DNA of 37,110 nt from Aeropyrum sp. (lineage in GTDB: Archaea > Thermoproteota > Thermoprotei_A > Sulfolobales > Acidilobaceae), in contig WAKF01000005.1 of assembly GCA_015523465.1 (NCBI GenBank), positions 1 through 37,110 on the forward strand. Direction: 5' to 3'. Below are positions 1 through 8,642 of the stretch, in pieces (positions within the stretch are counted from its first letter, which is position 1; each line of letters opens with the position of its first letter). The notes beneath the pieces were generated by a model. It did not search any database. It worked only from the letters and a program-made list of their open reading frames with translations, and had not been told where the DNA came from. Made by a program: the position numbers and the translations under genes.

Positions 1-963
1 AACCCTCCCTAGCTTCTTTAGGGCGTCAACCATGTATATACACTCTAGCTTTTCAATAGTATCTATACGAGTATGATAGAAACTTAAGTATACGTTGTCG
101 CTTAACCCCTTTATCGATATCAACACGGAGGTCCTACCCAGCACCTCCTTGTCACGAACAGGGAAGGCCTCCCAAACCAGGCTCACCTCCCTCACTAACC
201 CCGCCTCCCCAAACCCCACGCTATCGACAACAACCACCCTCCTAGCGGTCTCGAAGGCGTGGGGGTAGAGGTTTAGGGCGTCCCGGTAGCCCTTCCCCCA
301 GTATGGCTTCTCGTATGACAGCTCCTCAGCGCCAGTGAACACGAACATAACTTTCTCGAGGCTCCCGCGCTACCTGGCTAAGGCTGCCAGCACTACTGCC
401 ACGCCGCTGGCATTATCGACGGCGCCGTTGAGGACACTATCGTAGTGGGTCGCCACTATAGTCCTGGGCGATTCCGTGTCACCCACGACTATAATCCTGT
501 CGAGGTAGCCTTCCCTCTCAACCTCAACCGTTATCCTAACCTCCCTCCCCGCTATCAATGGTAGGCTCTTCCTACTCACCGCTACAGAGGCCCTGGGGTA
601 GAAGGTTGCAAGGCTCACCTCGTCCGAGTATGGCGAGTAGTTTATGTTCGGCAGGTTGAAATCCTCCCTTACAGCTAAGCTTGAGACTATTACACTCCCA
701 TCTACAACGCCACCCTCAAAGCAGTTAGGCTCCATGTCAACACCGCTAGGCACCCCCTCAGCCTTAACTATCCTCGGCCTAGGCACAGTTACTGGCATCT
801 TAATAACCTCTAAGGAGACCCCCTCTCTAGATAGTATATCAACGATCACGTCTCCAGCCTTCTCAGCCCTATGACCTCTTCTCGGCGAAAGGTTCTCGAG
901 CTTCTTAACTACCTCGATCATGAAGTTACATAGGCTATTAACGCTGGATTCCTCTACATTCAT
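1..963 (-). pseudogene. M28-family zinc aminopeptidase interrupted by an in-frame TAG, cut by the window edge
   Basis: The reading frame starts at ATG 963, preceded by AAGGAG about six bases upstream, which is better than the TTG at 981. The first 197 codons end in a region with the M28 metal-ligand pattern THYDS (His about residue 173) and AVDNASG (Asp about residue 183). A TAG at 370-372 follows. The same frame then stays open to base 1 (123 codons) and carries the rest of an M28 fold: FVFTGAEEL with the catalytic and metal-binding Glu pair, VVVDSVG, and FYHTRIDT with the last His ligand. The truncated product alone would lack half of the active site. This is either a recent nonsense mutation, a sequence error, or readthrough. 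It reads as a di-zinc aminopeptidase whose end lies off the window. Family call confident; functional state unknown. Confidence 0.85.
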
Positions 964-1156
964 GTAAATCTCCTTATACAATTTTTGCTAGGCACCTTTA
1001 ATAAATGATATTATATAGTTTAGGAGGTCCTATACAAGCTAGAAACTACGTGAAGCTGTAAGGAAAAGGCGTCTGCAGGTAAGACTCACCTATTTAACCT
1101 TTACCCAACAAACTCTTCTAACAAAAGCCCCCCGGGATAGTCGGGTGAATTGAAGA

Positions 1157-2338
1157 TTGGGGTACATTGAGGCTGAGACGGCGATAGTCTTTGGCAGGGT
1201 AGTGCATGGATTTAGGATGAGGTGGAGGGAGGACCTCTGGGCCAAAACCCTAGTCGTCCCCGGGTTTAGCGATGGTCACGCCCATCCGCAGGTTGTTGAC
1301 CCCGGAGCTGGTGTTGGGGCTAGGAGGTGGAGGGATAGTTATCACTGGCTTTCCACTAGGAGGCTTAGGGTTGATGAGGCGTCGCTAAGGGCTGACTTGA
1401 GGCTCTCGTCTAGGCTTGCTGAGCTGACTTTCGCGAGGGCTCTGCTTGAGGGCGTGACCCTCATCGCTGTTACGGGGAGGCTTGAGGCTAATGTTGAGGG
1501 TTGGCTCAGGCTAGGTGGCGCTCCTAGGGCGGTTTTCCTGCCTACCGTGATGGATAGGAGGGGGTGGCCTAGTGTTGGGGAGGTTGCTGTGGCGGCTAGG
1601 AGGATAAGGAGGCTCCTAGCCGATGGCCTCGCTCGGGTCGGGGTCTTCGTTCACAGCCTAGGTACTGCTAGACCTGAGAGCGTGAGAGCTGCTATGAGCT
1701 TCGCTGCTTCAGAGAGGACTGTGATGGGGATGCACCTTAGCGAGGGGGTGGCGGAGGCTGGGAGGCTAAGGGAGGTCCTAGGCCCGGGTCCCTACCCAGT
1801 GAGGATAGCGGCTGTTCATTGCACTGAGTCCGAGGACCTACCTGGGGGTGTATACTGTGTGTCGTGCCCCCTGAGCAACATTATACTATACGGGAGGACC
1901 CGGAAGAGCCTCTCGGGGGTGCTGGCTTTCGGTAGCGATTGGCCCCTGCTATTAGGCACTGTGCCCCGCCACCTAAGCCTCCCCCTATCCCTATCCCCCG
2001 GCAGCCTCGACAGCGTGCTCTACAGGGCTACGATGGGCGGCTATAGGATCTATAACATGCCCTTCCAGGGCGACTTCGCCGCCTACGATGAGGGGGTCGA
2101 AAGGGTTTTGATGGGGAAGGCTAGGCCCAGGTTCGTCGCGGTCGCTGGAAGGATGGTGGTTGATGAGGGTAGGCTAGCTGCTAGGGGGTATAGCCTAGCC
2201 GAGGTTGAAGCTATGATAGCCGACGCCATAGCTGAAGCCTTCGAGGAGCACGGGCTAGGCGATGTTAAGCCCCGTGTGGCGGCTAGAGAGGCCCTCAGCC
2301 TCACCCGGAGGGCTCTACTAGAAGCCCCAGCTCCCTAG
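1157..2338 (+). CDS. Amidohydrolase-superfamily protein (nucleoside/cytosine deaminase-like)
   Basis: 393 residues from TTG 1157, with GGTGA about nine bases upstream and an in-frame TGA just before, so no longer start exists. The ligand set of the TRZ/ATZ and cytosine deaminase type is visible in order: HAHP (H41, H43) after the PGFSDG strand, MHLSE (H193, E196), AVHC (H221), CPLSN, and FGSDWPL (D261). These suit a mononuclear metal hydrolase that deaminates a purine-like or heterocyclic substrate. It is a little shorter than typical 420-450 residue members. Substrate is not deducible; MTA or deoxyadenosine deaminase-like activity is possible. Its 3' end overlaps the convergent gene at 2301-2642 by 38 bases. 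Confidence 0.75.
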   Translation: MGYIEAETAIVFGRVVHGFRMRWREDLWAKTLVVPGFSDGHAHPQVVDPGAGVGARRWRDSYHWLSTRRLRVDEASLRADLRLSSRLAELTFARALLEGVTLIAVTGRLEANVEGWLRLGGAPRAVFLPTVMDRRGWPSVGEVAVAARRIRRLLADGLARVGVFVHSLGTARPESVRAAMSFAASERTVMGMHLSEGVAEAGRLREVLGPGPYPVRIAAVHCTESEDLPGGVYCVSCPLSNIILYGRTRKSLSGVLAFGSDWPLLLGTVPRHLSLPLSLSPGSLDSVLYRATMGGYRIYNMPFQGDFAAYDEGVERVLMGKARPRFVAVAGRMVVDEGRLAARGYSLAEVEAMIADAIAEAFEEHGLGDVKPRVAAREALSLTRRALLEAPAP

Positions 2339-2642
2339 CTGCGTCTCCCAGGGCCTTCAAAGCCCTATATGCTTCTTGGGCCCTCAAGGCCTCTATCCTA
2401 ACCCTAATCCTCCCCCCGGCTGGAGGGGAGGGTGGAGGTAGTAACCGAGGGGTTTCCGCGTGGACTAGGATCACTAGTCCCTCCCCGCAGGCTATCATGG
2501 CCCACCCGGCTGAAGCATACTCTTCGCACTCGCCTCCGACCCTCCTACCTATTTCTCCCGGGAGGATTCTCACAAGCCTGGGTAGATCTTCTAGGCTACT
2601 CGTATACACCATCATATCTATTCTGAGCCATCCTCCGGACAT
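2301..2642 (-). CDS. Hypothetical archaeal protein (113 aa)
   Basis: Not recognised. ATG 2642 lies one base after the TAG of the upstream 75-residue gene, so the two are probably translationally coupled; an in-frame GTG-type start at 2660 would overlap that gene. The protein opens with a beta-like stretch (LRIDMMVYTSS), has one Cys near residue 44 and another near residue 52, a proline-rich loop (RLLPPPSPP), and a C-terminal helix rich in Ala and Leu. No signal peptide or membrane segment. It shares its last 38 bases with the 3' end of the convergent amidohydrolase gene. Its place at the end of a tight minus-strand run behind MTA phosphorylase suggests co-transcription, but not function. Confidence 0.55.
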   Translation of the reverse strand: MSGGWLRIDMMVYTSSLEDLPRLVRILPGEIGRRVGGECEEYASAGWAMIACGEGLVILVHAETPRLLPPPSPPAGGRIRVRIEALRAQEAYRALKALGDAARELGLLVEPSG

Positions 2643-2643
2643 G

Positions 2644-2871
2644 CTAGTCCCACCATGCAATAAGCCTTAGAGCCTCGTCTAGCGTTGGGTCTCTAAGGTA
2701 CCTCCAAGCCCTCCTAGCCGACGCCCTGAAGCCCTTCCTAGCTGCCGTTTTAGCTGCGGCTGCCACGAGCCTCCTACCATCGCTATTCAAGACTCCCATC
2801 CTATCGAAGTACCTCTCCCTCTCGGCCACGACCCTCCTTAGGGCCTCGAGCACGGGGTCGCTTCCAGACAA
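2644..2871 (-). CDS. Small helical hypothetical protein (75 aa)
   Basis: Not recognised. 75 residues, rich in Arg and Ala, apparently all helical, with a basic middle (KTAARKGFRASARRAWRYL) and an acidic, Trp-containing end. It starts six bases after the stop of the upstream SIS-like gene and ends one base before the next gene, so it sits in a compact minus-strand operon (4558 down to 2301). The basic helix could bind nucleic acid, but that is only a guess from composition. Confidence 0.5.
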   Translation of the reverse strand: MSGSDPVLEALRRVVAERERYFDRMGVLNSDGRRLVAAAAKTAARKGFRASARRAWRYLRDPTLDEALRLIAWWD

Positions 2872-2877
2872 GCTCCT

Positions 2878-3723
2878 CTACACCACCCTCCCCGCTATCA
2901 GGGCTGCAGCTATCACCCCGTAAACGCCAGCAGTCACGGGATCCGTATTCACTTCCAAGACTGCAAGCCTGACACCCCTAACTCTAGCAGACACTAGAAC
3001 GTCCCTATAGCTTGCCTCCTCGACGCTAGCCATGAAGGCTACACCGGGCGAGCCTAATTTGGGAGCTTCCTCTAGGGGCTTAATGGGGGCTCCCGTGAGG
3101 GCTGAGAGGTAGCTGGCGGCAGGCATGCCTGCAGGCGTATAGTATAATGTGAAGTTCCCAGCCCCTACTATCTGGGAAGCCTCGCCTATCTCCCTGGAGA
3201 ACCTCTCCTCAACCCACTCCACAGCGTCGTCTAAGGCCTCGATCTCGGCCCTCAACCTCTCCTCCCTAAACCCCATCATCCTTGGGACCCAGTGTAACGA
3301 GGCTAGAGTCATGGCGAGTAGCGGCGCCTCTCCAGTCACCCTCACGATCTCAACACCAAGCTCCTCGAGCCTCTGCTCGTATGCCGGGTGCATTCCCGGG
3401 GTTACTATGTAGCCCCTAACACCCAGCTTAGACGCAGCCTCCAGGGCGTGAAGAGCCCTAGTGTCCTTGGGGTCTATGGTGTAGAGCACCAGTGTCGCCC
3501 TGAAGTCCCTATACGGCATGAAGTGTAGCGCGGCCTCGGCTGGAGGCGTGTAGACGGCCCTGGAGCCTGAGTGTAGAACTCCGAGGTATAGGATCCTGGC
3601 GGGGGGCTCAGCTCCCGGGGAGGCAGCTATGATAGCCTCTCCCTCGATCCTGGGTGCCTCGAGTCTCCTAGCCCTGGCGAGGGCTTCCCTGAAGGCCTCT
3701 CTCACCAGGCTAGACGACTGCAT
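2878..3723 (-). CDS. SIS-domain-like protein (possible sugar-phosphate isomerase relative)
   Basis: 281 residues from ATG 3723, which overlaps the end of MTA phosphorylase by 14 bases; a longer form from 3774 would overlap more. The middle holds an alternating strand/helix pattern with [18 protein letters not shown] followed by [11 protein letters not shown], then a second half starting with [15 protein letters not shown] and ending in a long hydrophobic strand-helix. This resembles the double SIS layout of glucosamine-phosphate isomerase-like proteins, but canonical SIS serine motifs are weak. Cytosolic, no membrane segment. Coupling to MTA phosphorylase suggests a role in sugar-phosphate or nucleoside salvage. 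Function is not assured. Confidence 0.5.
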   Translation of the reverse strand: MQSSSLVREAFREALARARRLEAPRIEGEAIIAASPGAEPPARILYLGVLHSGSRAVYTPPAEAALHFMPYRDFRATLVLYTIDPKDTRALHALEAASKLGVRGYIVTPGMHPAYEQRLEELGVEIVRVTGEAPLLAMTLASLHWVPRMMGFREERLRAEIEALDDAVEWVEERFSREIGEASQIVGAGNFTLYYTPAGMPAASYLSALTGAPIKPLEEAPKLGSPGVAFMASVEEASYRDVLVSARVRGVRLAVLEVNTDPVTAGVYGVIAAALIAGRVV

Positions 3724-4558
3724 ACTCGAGCGCCCTGCAGCAGCTACAGGCCTTAGGGTCTGGGTCTCCCGCAAGCTGTGGTATCACCTTGTAGAGTATC
3801 TCTCGGGCCCTCTCAACGTTCTGCTTCATAACCCTCTCAACCTCCTCGGCTGTGACTGGCTTCTCAGCCCAGACGTCATAGTCTGTGACCATTGCTAGGG
3901 TTGCATAGCATAGCTGGGCCTCGCACGCAAGGTTAACCTCGGGGACCAGCGTCATCCCAATTATGTCGGCCTTGAACACCTCCCTCCAAACCCTACTCTC
4001 GGCTCTCGTGCTAAACCTCGGACCCTCAATGCAAACGTAAGTCCCGGTGCCGTGAACCGGGTACCCCAGCCCCCTGGCGGCCTCGATCAGCTTCTGGCGT
4101 AGGTCCTCACAGAATGGGTCAGCCATGCTAACATGCACCGTTATGGGGCCGTCGAAGAAAGTGTAGGCACCCCGATTCTTAGTCATGTCTATGAACTGGT
4201 CCGGCACCACGAAGTCACCGGGCCTATAGTCCTCCCTAAGGCTCCCGACGGCTGATACGCTTATAACCCACTTAACCCCCAGTGCCTTCAAAGCCCAGAT
4301 GTTTGCCCTGTAGTTGATCGCGTGGGGCGGGTACCTATGCCCCCTCCCGTGCCTAGGCAGGAAGGCAACCCTAACGTCTCCAACTCTCCCTACCACTATG
4401 AAGTCGCTAGGGTTACCGTAGGGAGTGCTAACCCTTACCTCAACAGGCTCCTCCACGATCCCAGGGTCGTAAAGGCCCGAACCCCCAATAACGCCAACGT
4501 GAGCCCTAACACCCTCAGGCCTAACAATACCCCCAAACAACAACCCCAGCCACCACAC
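3710..4558 (-). CDS. mtnP: S-methyl-5'-thioadenosine phosphorylase
   Basis: 282 residues of the PNP/MTAP trimeric family, which cleaves methylthioadenosine with phosphate to adenine and methylthioribose-1-phosphate. Visible marks: [12 protein letters not shown] phosphate-binding strand near the N-terminus, [40 protein letters not shown] (substrate Glu and phosphate Arg), [13 protein letters not shown], and MVTDYDVW with the Asp that sets purine choice. The C-terminus carries CSCC, like the CXC cysteine motif of heat-stable MTAPs. GTG 4558 has GGGAGG at 4567-4572 as a ribosome site. First gene of a compact minus-strand set; MTA would come from polyamine synthesis or other AdoMet use. Confidence 0.93.
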   Translation of the reverse strand: MWWLGLLFGGIVRPEGVRAHVGVIGGSGLYDPGIVEEPVEVRVSTPYGNPSDFIVVGRVGDVRVAFLPRHGRGHRYPPHAINYRANIWALKALGVKWVISVSAVGSLREDYRPGDFVVPDQFIDMTKNRGAYTFFDGPITVHVSMADPFCEDLRQKLIEAARGLGYPVHGTGTYVCIEGPRFSTRAESRVWREVFKADIIGMTLVPEVNLACEAQLCYATLAMVTDYDVWAEKPVTAEEVERVMKQNVERAREILYKVIPQLAGDPDPKACSCCRALEYAVV

Positions 4559-4730
4559 CCACTAGCCCTCCCGAAGGCCTATATCACCTACGACACTAGA
4601 ACGCCTAAACCTAGAGTATACCTCGCAAATCAGCCACGCAGTGAAGCCTTCGAGAGTAGGACCTAGCCCTACCTAAGAGACATCTTCCAACGACCCCAAA
4701 GCCTTCTAGCCTAAGAGCTTTCCTTTGAGA

Positions 4731-4752
4731 CCGTAAACCGGGGGGTTAACGG
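4731..4752. repeat. Near-perfect inverted repeat, shared core with 6349-6365
   Basis: CCGTAAACC and GGTTAACGG arms around a four-G loop, one mismatch. It lies about 50 bases beyond the stop of the trmO-like gene (minus strand), so it could form a 3'-end stem-loop. Its 12-base core, gtaaaccggggg, recurs exactly at 6349-6360. The rest of 4559-4803 holds the MTA phosphorylase promoter region and nothing else recognisable. Confidence 0.55.
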
Positions 4753-4803
4753 TGAAGTGCTGGGGATAGGACCTCACGATCGCCTTCCTAATCTTCTCTT
4801 AGG

Positions 4804-5319
4804 CTACCCACAGGGGCCGAGCCAGGGGGCTAGCAAGTCGTACCTCTTCTCGGCGTAGGACCTACTCCACCTCTTTTCAAACCACCAGGGGACCCTAGGC
4901 CTCTTCACAACGTCGTAGTAGTCGTAGGGCTTGACGTCTAGAACTGGAGTTCCGGTCCAAGCATCAAGCCCCCTAACCCTTAGCCTCGGAGGCTCAACCC
5001 CCACGATCTCGACTACAGTAACACCTATAGGGTTGGGCCTGTTAGGGCTCCTCGTGGCGAAGACACCTACCTCAGGGAGCCCTTCGTCACCCCAAGGCCT
5101 AGTCTTGACTCTAGCTTCCCGGGCTTCGTGGAGCCAGTAGACTATTATGGCGTGGGAGTATTCCTCAAGGCCTTCAAGGCCTCGAGAATAATCGTCCATG
5201 AGCCTGATTATGGATTCATAAGTGTAGCGTGAGGGCGTCTCACCAGGGTCCTTAGGAAGGCCCCTTTCAACCCAGCCTATAACCCTAAAGCATACAGACT
5301 CCAAAACGCCCACAGCCAC
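4804..5319 (-). CDS. trmO: TrmO/TsaA-family tRNA methyltransferase-like protein
   Basis: 171 residues matching the YaeB/TsaA (TrmO) beta-barrel family, AdoMet-dependent N6-methylation of t6A37 in tRNA in characterised members. Key motifs: an N-terminal strand (RVIGWVERG), SHAIIVYWLHEA, GVFATRSPNRPNPIG, which is the family signature for AdoMet and RNA binding, and GLDAWTGTPVLDVKPY. Length is close to the core domain without the C-terminal extension found in bacteria. Start is GTG 5319 or GTG 5313; both follow a GGTGGG-type site. It stands alone, with about 245 bases to MTA phosphorylase downstream. Archaeal members are mostly untested. Confidence 0.85.
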   Translation of the reverse strand: MAVGVLESVCFRVIGWVERGLPKDPGETPSRYTYESIIRLMDDYSRGLEGLEEYSHAIIVYWLHEAREARVKTRPWGDEGLPEVGVFATRSPNRPNPIGVTVVEIVGVEPPRLRVRGLDAWTGTPVLDVKPYDYYDVVKRPRVPWWFEKRWSRSYAEKRYDLLAPWLGPCG

Positions 5320-5502
5320 CCCACCGCCTAAAAGAGGAACTCTGCAAAGAGGTATTCAAAGACCTGGGGGAGGTCCTATAGTAGCGCCTTGACCGGGGAG
5401 TTAAAGATATGAAAGTGGCTGGGCCAGGTTTAAATGTAAACTATCAATAACTATTATGCATGGCAAGCCGGGAGCTAGCTTAGAGTATGAGGGGTGGCTG
5501 GG

Positions 5503-6273
5503 GTGGTCGAGTGGTTTGAGACTTTCTTTGACAGTCTCTACTACGAGACCTACAGGCCCTTCGAGACTGAGGAGAGGAATGAGAGAGAGGCTAGGTTCAT
5601 TGTTGAGGCTCTAGGCCTCCCCCAAGGCTCAAAGGTACTCGACTTAGGATGCGGCTATGCGAGGCACGCAGTATACCTGGCTAGGTGGGGCTACAGGGTT
5701 ACCTGCTACGATCTGAGCGAGTTCATGCTCGAGAGGGCTAGGGAGAGGGTGGAAGAGTTCGGGGTGGCTGGTAGCGTCGAGCTTGTTAGGGGCGATATGA
5801 GGGAGCTAGCTTACGAGTCCCGCTTCGACGGGGCCTACATGTTCTTCACAACCTTCGGCTACTTCAGCGACAGGGAGAACATGCTAGTGCTCGAGAGGGT
5901 CTCTAGGGCTCTGAGGCCCAGCGGCGCCCTACTCATAGACCTTCTAAACCCCGTGAGGGTCATGTACGATGTCTATGTGTATGGGGGGGTTAAGAGGGAT
6001 TGGTCTGAGGCGGGCAACTACGTGGAGCTAGAGGAGGCCGTGTTCGATGTTAGGAGGGCTAGGATCAACGTTAGGAGGAGGTACTATAGGAGATCTGATG
6101 GCGGGTTAGTTGACGAGAGGAGCTTCACCCTCAGGATCTACACTTACTGGGAGCTCAGGGAGATGCTAGAGAAAGCTGGCATGAGGCTGGAGAAGGCATA
6201 CGGCTCCTATAAGGGCGACGAGTACGGGCCTACAAGCCCCAGGCTGATAGTAGTGGCGCGCAAGGCCGAGTAG
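5503..6273 (+). CDS. Class I SAM-dependent methyltransferase
   Basis: About 256 residues. Start GTG 5503 has GAGGGG eight bases upstream; GTG 5494 overlaps that site and is less likely. A short N-terminal helix with DSLYYETYRPF is followed by the Rossmann AdoMet motif VLDLGCGYARHAVYLA, the acidic end of strand 2 (YDLSEFML), VRGDM (motif II area), and FDGAYMFFTTFGYF (motif IV). The C-terminal half is a beta sheet extension with many Arg residues (RRARINVRRRYYRR), giving a basic face. Substrate unknown; small-molecule and RNA targets are both possible. An AT-rich TATA candidate (GGTTTAAATG) lies near 5428. Confidence 0.85.
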   Translation: MVEWFETFFDSLYYETYRPFETEERNEREARFIVEALGLPQGSKVLDLGCGYARHAVYLARWGYRVTCYDLSEFMLERARERVEEFGVAGSVELVRGDMRELAYESRFDGAYMFFTTFGYFSDRENMLVLERVSRALRPSGALLIDLLNPVRVMYDVYVYGGVKRDWSEAGNYVELEEAVFDVRRARINVRRRYYRRSDGGLVDERSFTLRIYTYWELREMLEKAGMRLEKAYGSYKGDEYGPTSPRLIVVARKAE

Positions 6274-6348
6274 CCCGGAGGTACCCCTGAAAGCGTTCCC
6301 TGCGATCATAACGTAAGCCCCTCAGCCTAGACGCCACCCAATGCTTGT

Positions 6349-6365
6349 GTAAACCGGGGGTTTAC
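6349..6365. repeat. Perfect inverted repeat GTAAACC-GGG-GGTTTAC
   Basis: Seven-base perfect arms with a three-base spacer, 76 bases after the methyltransferase stop. It shares its core with the repeat at 4731-4752, also 3' of a gene. A stem-loop at transcript ends is one reading, a protein-binding palindrome another. Confidence 0.6.
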
Positions 6366-6548
6366 GCTACAGGGGGCTGCCTGCAAGGGCCTAGCTGGGC
6401 GTTGTTAAGCTATACTTCCTCTCTGCTGTAGGACCTTCTCCGCCCCCCGAACGATCCTTCAACCCCCCTCTTAGGTGTTTTGTAGTGGGTTGTTGGTGGG
6501 CTGATGATTTATAAGGGTGTTTAGGCGTTTATACGTTTGGGTGACTGT

Positions 6549-6791
6549 ATGCCTAGGCGTACAACTTTGATCCTGGATGATGATGTGTATGAGATGTTGT
6601 TGAGGGAGAGTATAAGGAGGTATGGGACGTCTAGGGCATTATCTAGGGTGGCTAACGAGTTGCTGAGAAGGGCTTTGAAGAGTGTAGACGATATCGTTAG
6701 GCTAGTCTACGCCGAACGCTACGTCAAGGTTACTGCAAGGGAGTTCGAGGAGTTCCGTAGAAGGCTTTCTAGAGAGTTGGAGGAGCGATGA
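6549..6791 (+). CDS. VapB-type antitoxin (ribbon-helix-helix)
   Basis: 80 residues from ATG 6549; GGTGA four bases upstream decides this start over TTG 6537. The N-terminus MPRRTTLILDDDVYEML is a ribbon-helix-helix DNA-binding strand and first helix, followed by an acidic/basic C-terminal helix (FEEFRRRLSRELEER) that would wrap the toxin. Stop and toxin start overlap as ATGA, typical of vapBC. The TATA candidate GATTTATAAGG sits near 6507-6516. Expected to repress its own promoter and to neutralise the PIN toxin next to it. First gene of the accessory island. Confidence 0.85.
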   Translation: MPRRTTLILDDDVYEMLLRESIRRYGTSRALSRVANELLRRALKSVDDIVRLVYAERYVKVTAREFEEFRRRLSRELEER

Positions 6792-7222
6792 TACTAGACA
6801 CCACCTACCTACTCCCACTAGCGGGTATAAGCGTTGACGTAGACCTTTTAAGGGGCATAGTTGAAGGCAGGCTTCCACTAGACCTGAGCGACGTGAAGGT
6901 GAGCCTAATATCCCTCTTCGAGCTTCAAGCCAAGGCGGCTAAACTCGACATACCTGTGGAGAGGGTTGTCAAGGCGGTTGAGGCGATAGAAAGGGCATTC
7001 ACAGTAGTACCCTTCACGATACCTGAAATAATAGAGATATCGTTTAGCCTAAGGAAGGCCCTCCTCAAAGACTACATAGACTCGGTCATAGTTGCGACGG
7101 CCATAGCCCTAAAAGAGCCTCTCGCGACTGAAGACGAAGACATACACGCCATAGCCCGTGTCATCGAGAAAAAGTATGGGATCAAAATATATTCTTACAG
7201 TAGGCTACTTCATAGTACCTAG
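6788..7222 (+). CDS. VapC-type PIN-domain toxin (ribonuclease)
   Basis: 144 residues. PIN acidic residues are all present: D4 in MILDTTYLL, E45 in SLFELQAK, D94/D97 in LKDYIDSVIVATAI, and acidic residues in ATEDEDI. These chelate Mg or Mn for RNA cleavage, usually of tRNA or rRNA in characterised VapCs. Four-base overlap with the antitoxin gene. Complete, with no damaging changes visible, so the pair is likely active. Confidence 0.88.
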   Translation: MILDTTYLLPLAGISVDVDLLRGIVEGRLPLDLSDVKVSLISLFELQAKAAKLDIPVERVVKAVEAIERAFTVVPFTIPEIIEISFSLRKALLKDYIDSVIVATAIALKEPLATEDEDIHAIARVIEKKYGIKIYSYSRLLHST

Positions 7223-7386
7223 CTCCCTACTATAGAGGCAAAATCGTGCTTAGCCGCTTTAAGCCATTAAGATGTTAGAGGATTCCAGAAACTATTCACG
7301 CGAGAGCTGCTGATTAGAGTGGTCTAGGCTCATTTAAGGTGCTGCCCCTCAGTGCCTACAAGTCGAGGCTGGTGGCGTGCATAGAA

Positions 7387-7911
7387 CTACCTGTGCTTCG
7401 AGGAAGGCTTCATCTTTATCCTGGCCCTCACCTCTCCCACCAGCCTCTCTACCCTATTGAGTGCTTGCTCCACGTGCTCTCTCTTACACCAGCCCTCGTA
7501 GAAGCATGTGTGCATAGCAGACGCTTGGGCCCATGAATCCCCCACCCACTCCCCCAGGTCTCTTCGCAACACGAGGGTATACTCCCAGATCTCTCCGTGA
7601 CTTGACAGACGCCTTCCTTCCTTCCAGGCTGCATAGGCCTTAACAGCTAGGGCGGCGGCTCCCCATGCCTTCTCGGCGGCCTGCCTAACATTACCCTTAG
7701 CAAGCTCCTCCCGAGCATGGTCCATGAGTGCCTGGGCCTTCTCTATGTAAGCCTGAGCCCTCTCATCGAGGTCCATGTGCTGTAGCACTAGGTCTACAAG
7801 GTACTCTTCAACTCCCAGCCCAGCGTTCCTAGCCTCCCTCTCAACCCTTTCCGCCAATCTACGGGGAAGTCTCACTGTAAGCACTACAATCTCGCCTTCC
7901 AAGTCCCACAC
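7387..7911 (-). CDS. PaREP1-family protein with N-terminal ribbon-helix-helix
   Basis: 174 residues. Residues 1-45 look like an RHH domain (VVLTVRLPRRLAERVEREAR, then GVEEYLVDLVLQ). The rest is the helical PaREP1 type: repeated AQAYIEKAQALMDHAREELAKG, then RQAAEKAWGAAALAVKAYA, common in crenarchaeal repeats and related to HEPN folds as far as I recall. An Arg-x4-His pattern (R-RLSS-H) is visible, like the HEPN RNase motif, though its placement is not proof. Start GTG 7911; a short leader and the AT-rich stretch near 7940-7965 would hold the promoter. Function unknown; its position next to VapBC and the integration scar suggests accessory or conflict roles. Confidence 0.8.
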   Translation of the reverse strand: MWDLEGEIVVLTVRLPRRLAERVEREARNAGLGVEEYLVDLVLQHMDLDERAQAYIEKAQALMDHAREELAKGNVRQAAEKAWGAAALAVKAYAAWKEGRRLSSHGEIWEYTLVLRRDLGEWVGDSWAQASAMHTCFYEGWCKREHVEQALNRVERLVGEVRARIKMKPSSKHR

Positions 7912-8019
7912 CCGCTTAGCTCTAGCTTACAGCCCCCAGCATGATATATCAGTATAATAGACAATTATAAATCGCCAGCCCCAGAGCCCTAAAAGCCTTG
8001 AGCAGCCACTGGTAGCCCT

Positions 8020-8205
8020 TCAACGACCTTTGAGGTGGCGCCTACACAAATCTTTATCCCTAGCCCTCTTCAGGCACCTACAATAGCTTGTACAACTAGC
8101 CTTATCGTAGCCGGCAGCTATGCAAGCTACAATGCAGCTCTTCAGCGTGCCCCGACCCCTAGCCTCCCCATAACCGCGAGCCAGGTCTTCCAGAGTCAGA
8201 GGCAC
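8020..8205 (-). CDS. Small cysteine-rich protein with twin CX9C pattern
   Basis: 61 residues from GTG 8205, with a strong ribosome site CGGGAGGGGG at 8211-8220 five bases upstream. That supports real translation. Cys at 24, 28, 38, 42, 44 and 54. C28-x9-C38 and C44-x9-C54 form a twin CX9C arrangement; C24-x3-C28 and C38-x3-C42 form a twin CX3C. Such spacing fits two helices tied by disulfides, as in eukaryotic CHCH and small-Tim proteins, here by convergence at most. The tail is basic (RRHLKGR). No signal peptide. I recognise no family. Metal binding is an alternative to disulfides. Confidence 0.6.
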   Translation of the reverse strand: MPLTLEDLARGYGEARGRGTLKSCIVACIAAGYDKASCTSYCRCLKRARDKDLCRRHLKGR

Positions 8206-8642
8206 TCAGACCCCCTCCCGTGAATACCTAGCGCAGGCTATCGAGTTACCTAGCAGAGAGGTATAGTGACCCTGCGGCCCTTAAGAGGGTACTGGCTGTA
8301 TAGGCTTACCGTCAGGGCTGGGGAAGCTGGGGTGGCTAACAAGAAGGAAACGAATCACTTATTATACTGGAGGATGAGATAACGGGTATCGTATGGGGCT
8401 CAGGCGAGGAAGTCATAATTAGCTAGGGATAGGGTTAAGGCGTGGGGTGAAAACCTGAGGCGTTGAGCTATCCACGACTAGAATAGCTCTGCTAAATTAA
8501 CATGCACTTGTAAACTACGATAACTAGTATCTCCGGGACGCTCATGCAATGATAATTAAGAGTCAGGCGACCACTGGCAACGGGTTGAGTACGAGAACTT
8601 CCCTTTGATGCGACCGGATAACGCGGTCGTGAGAGAACCACC

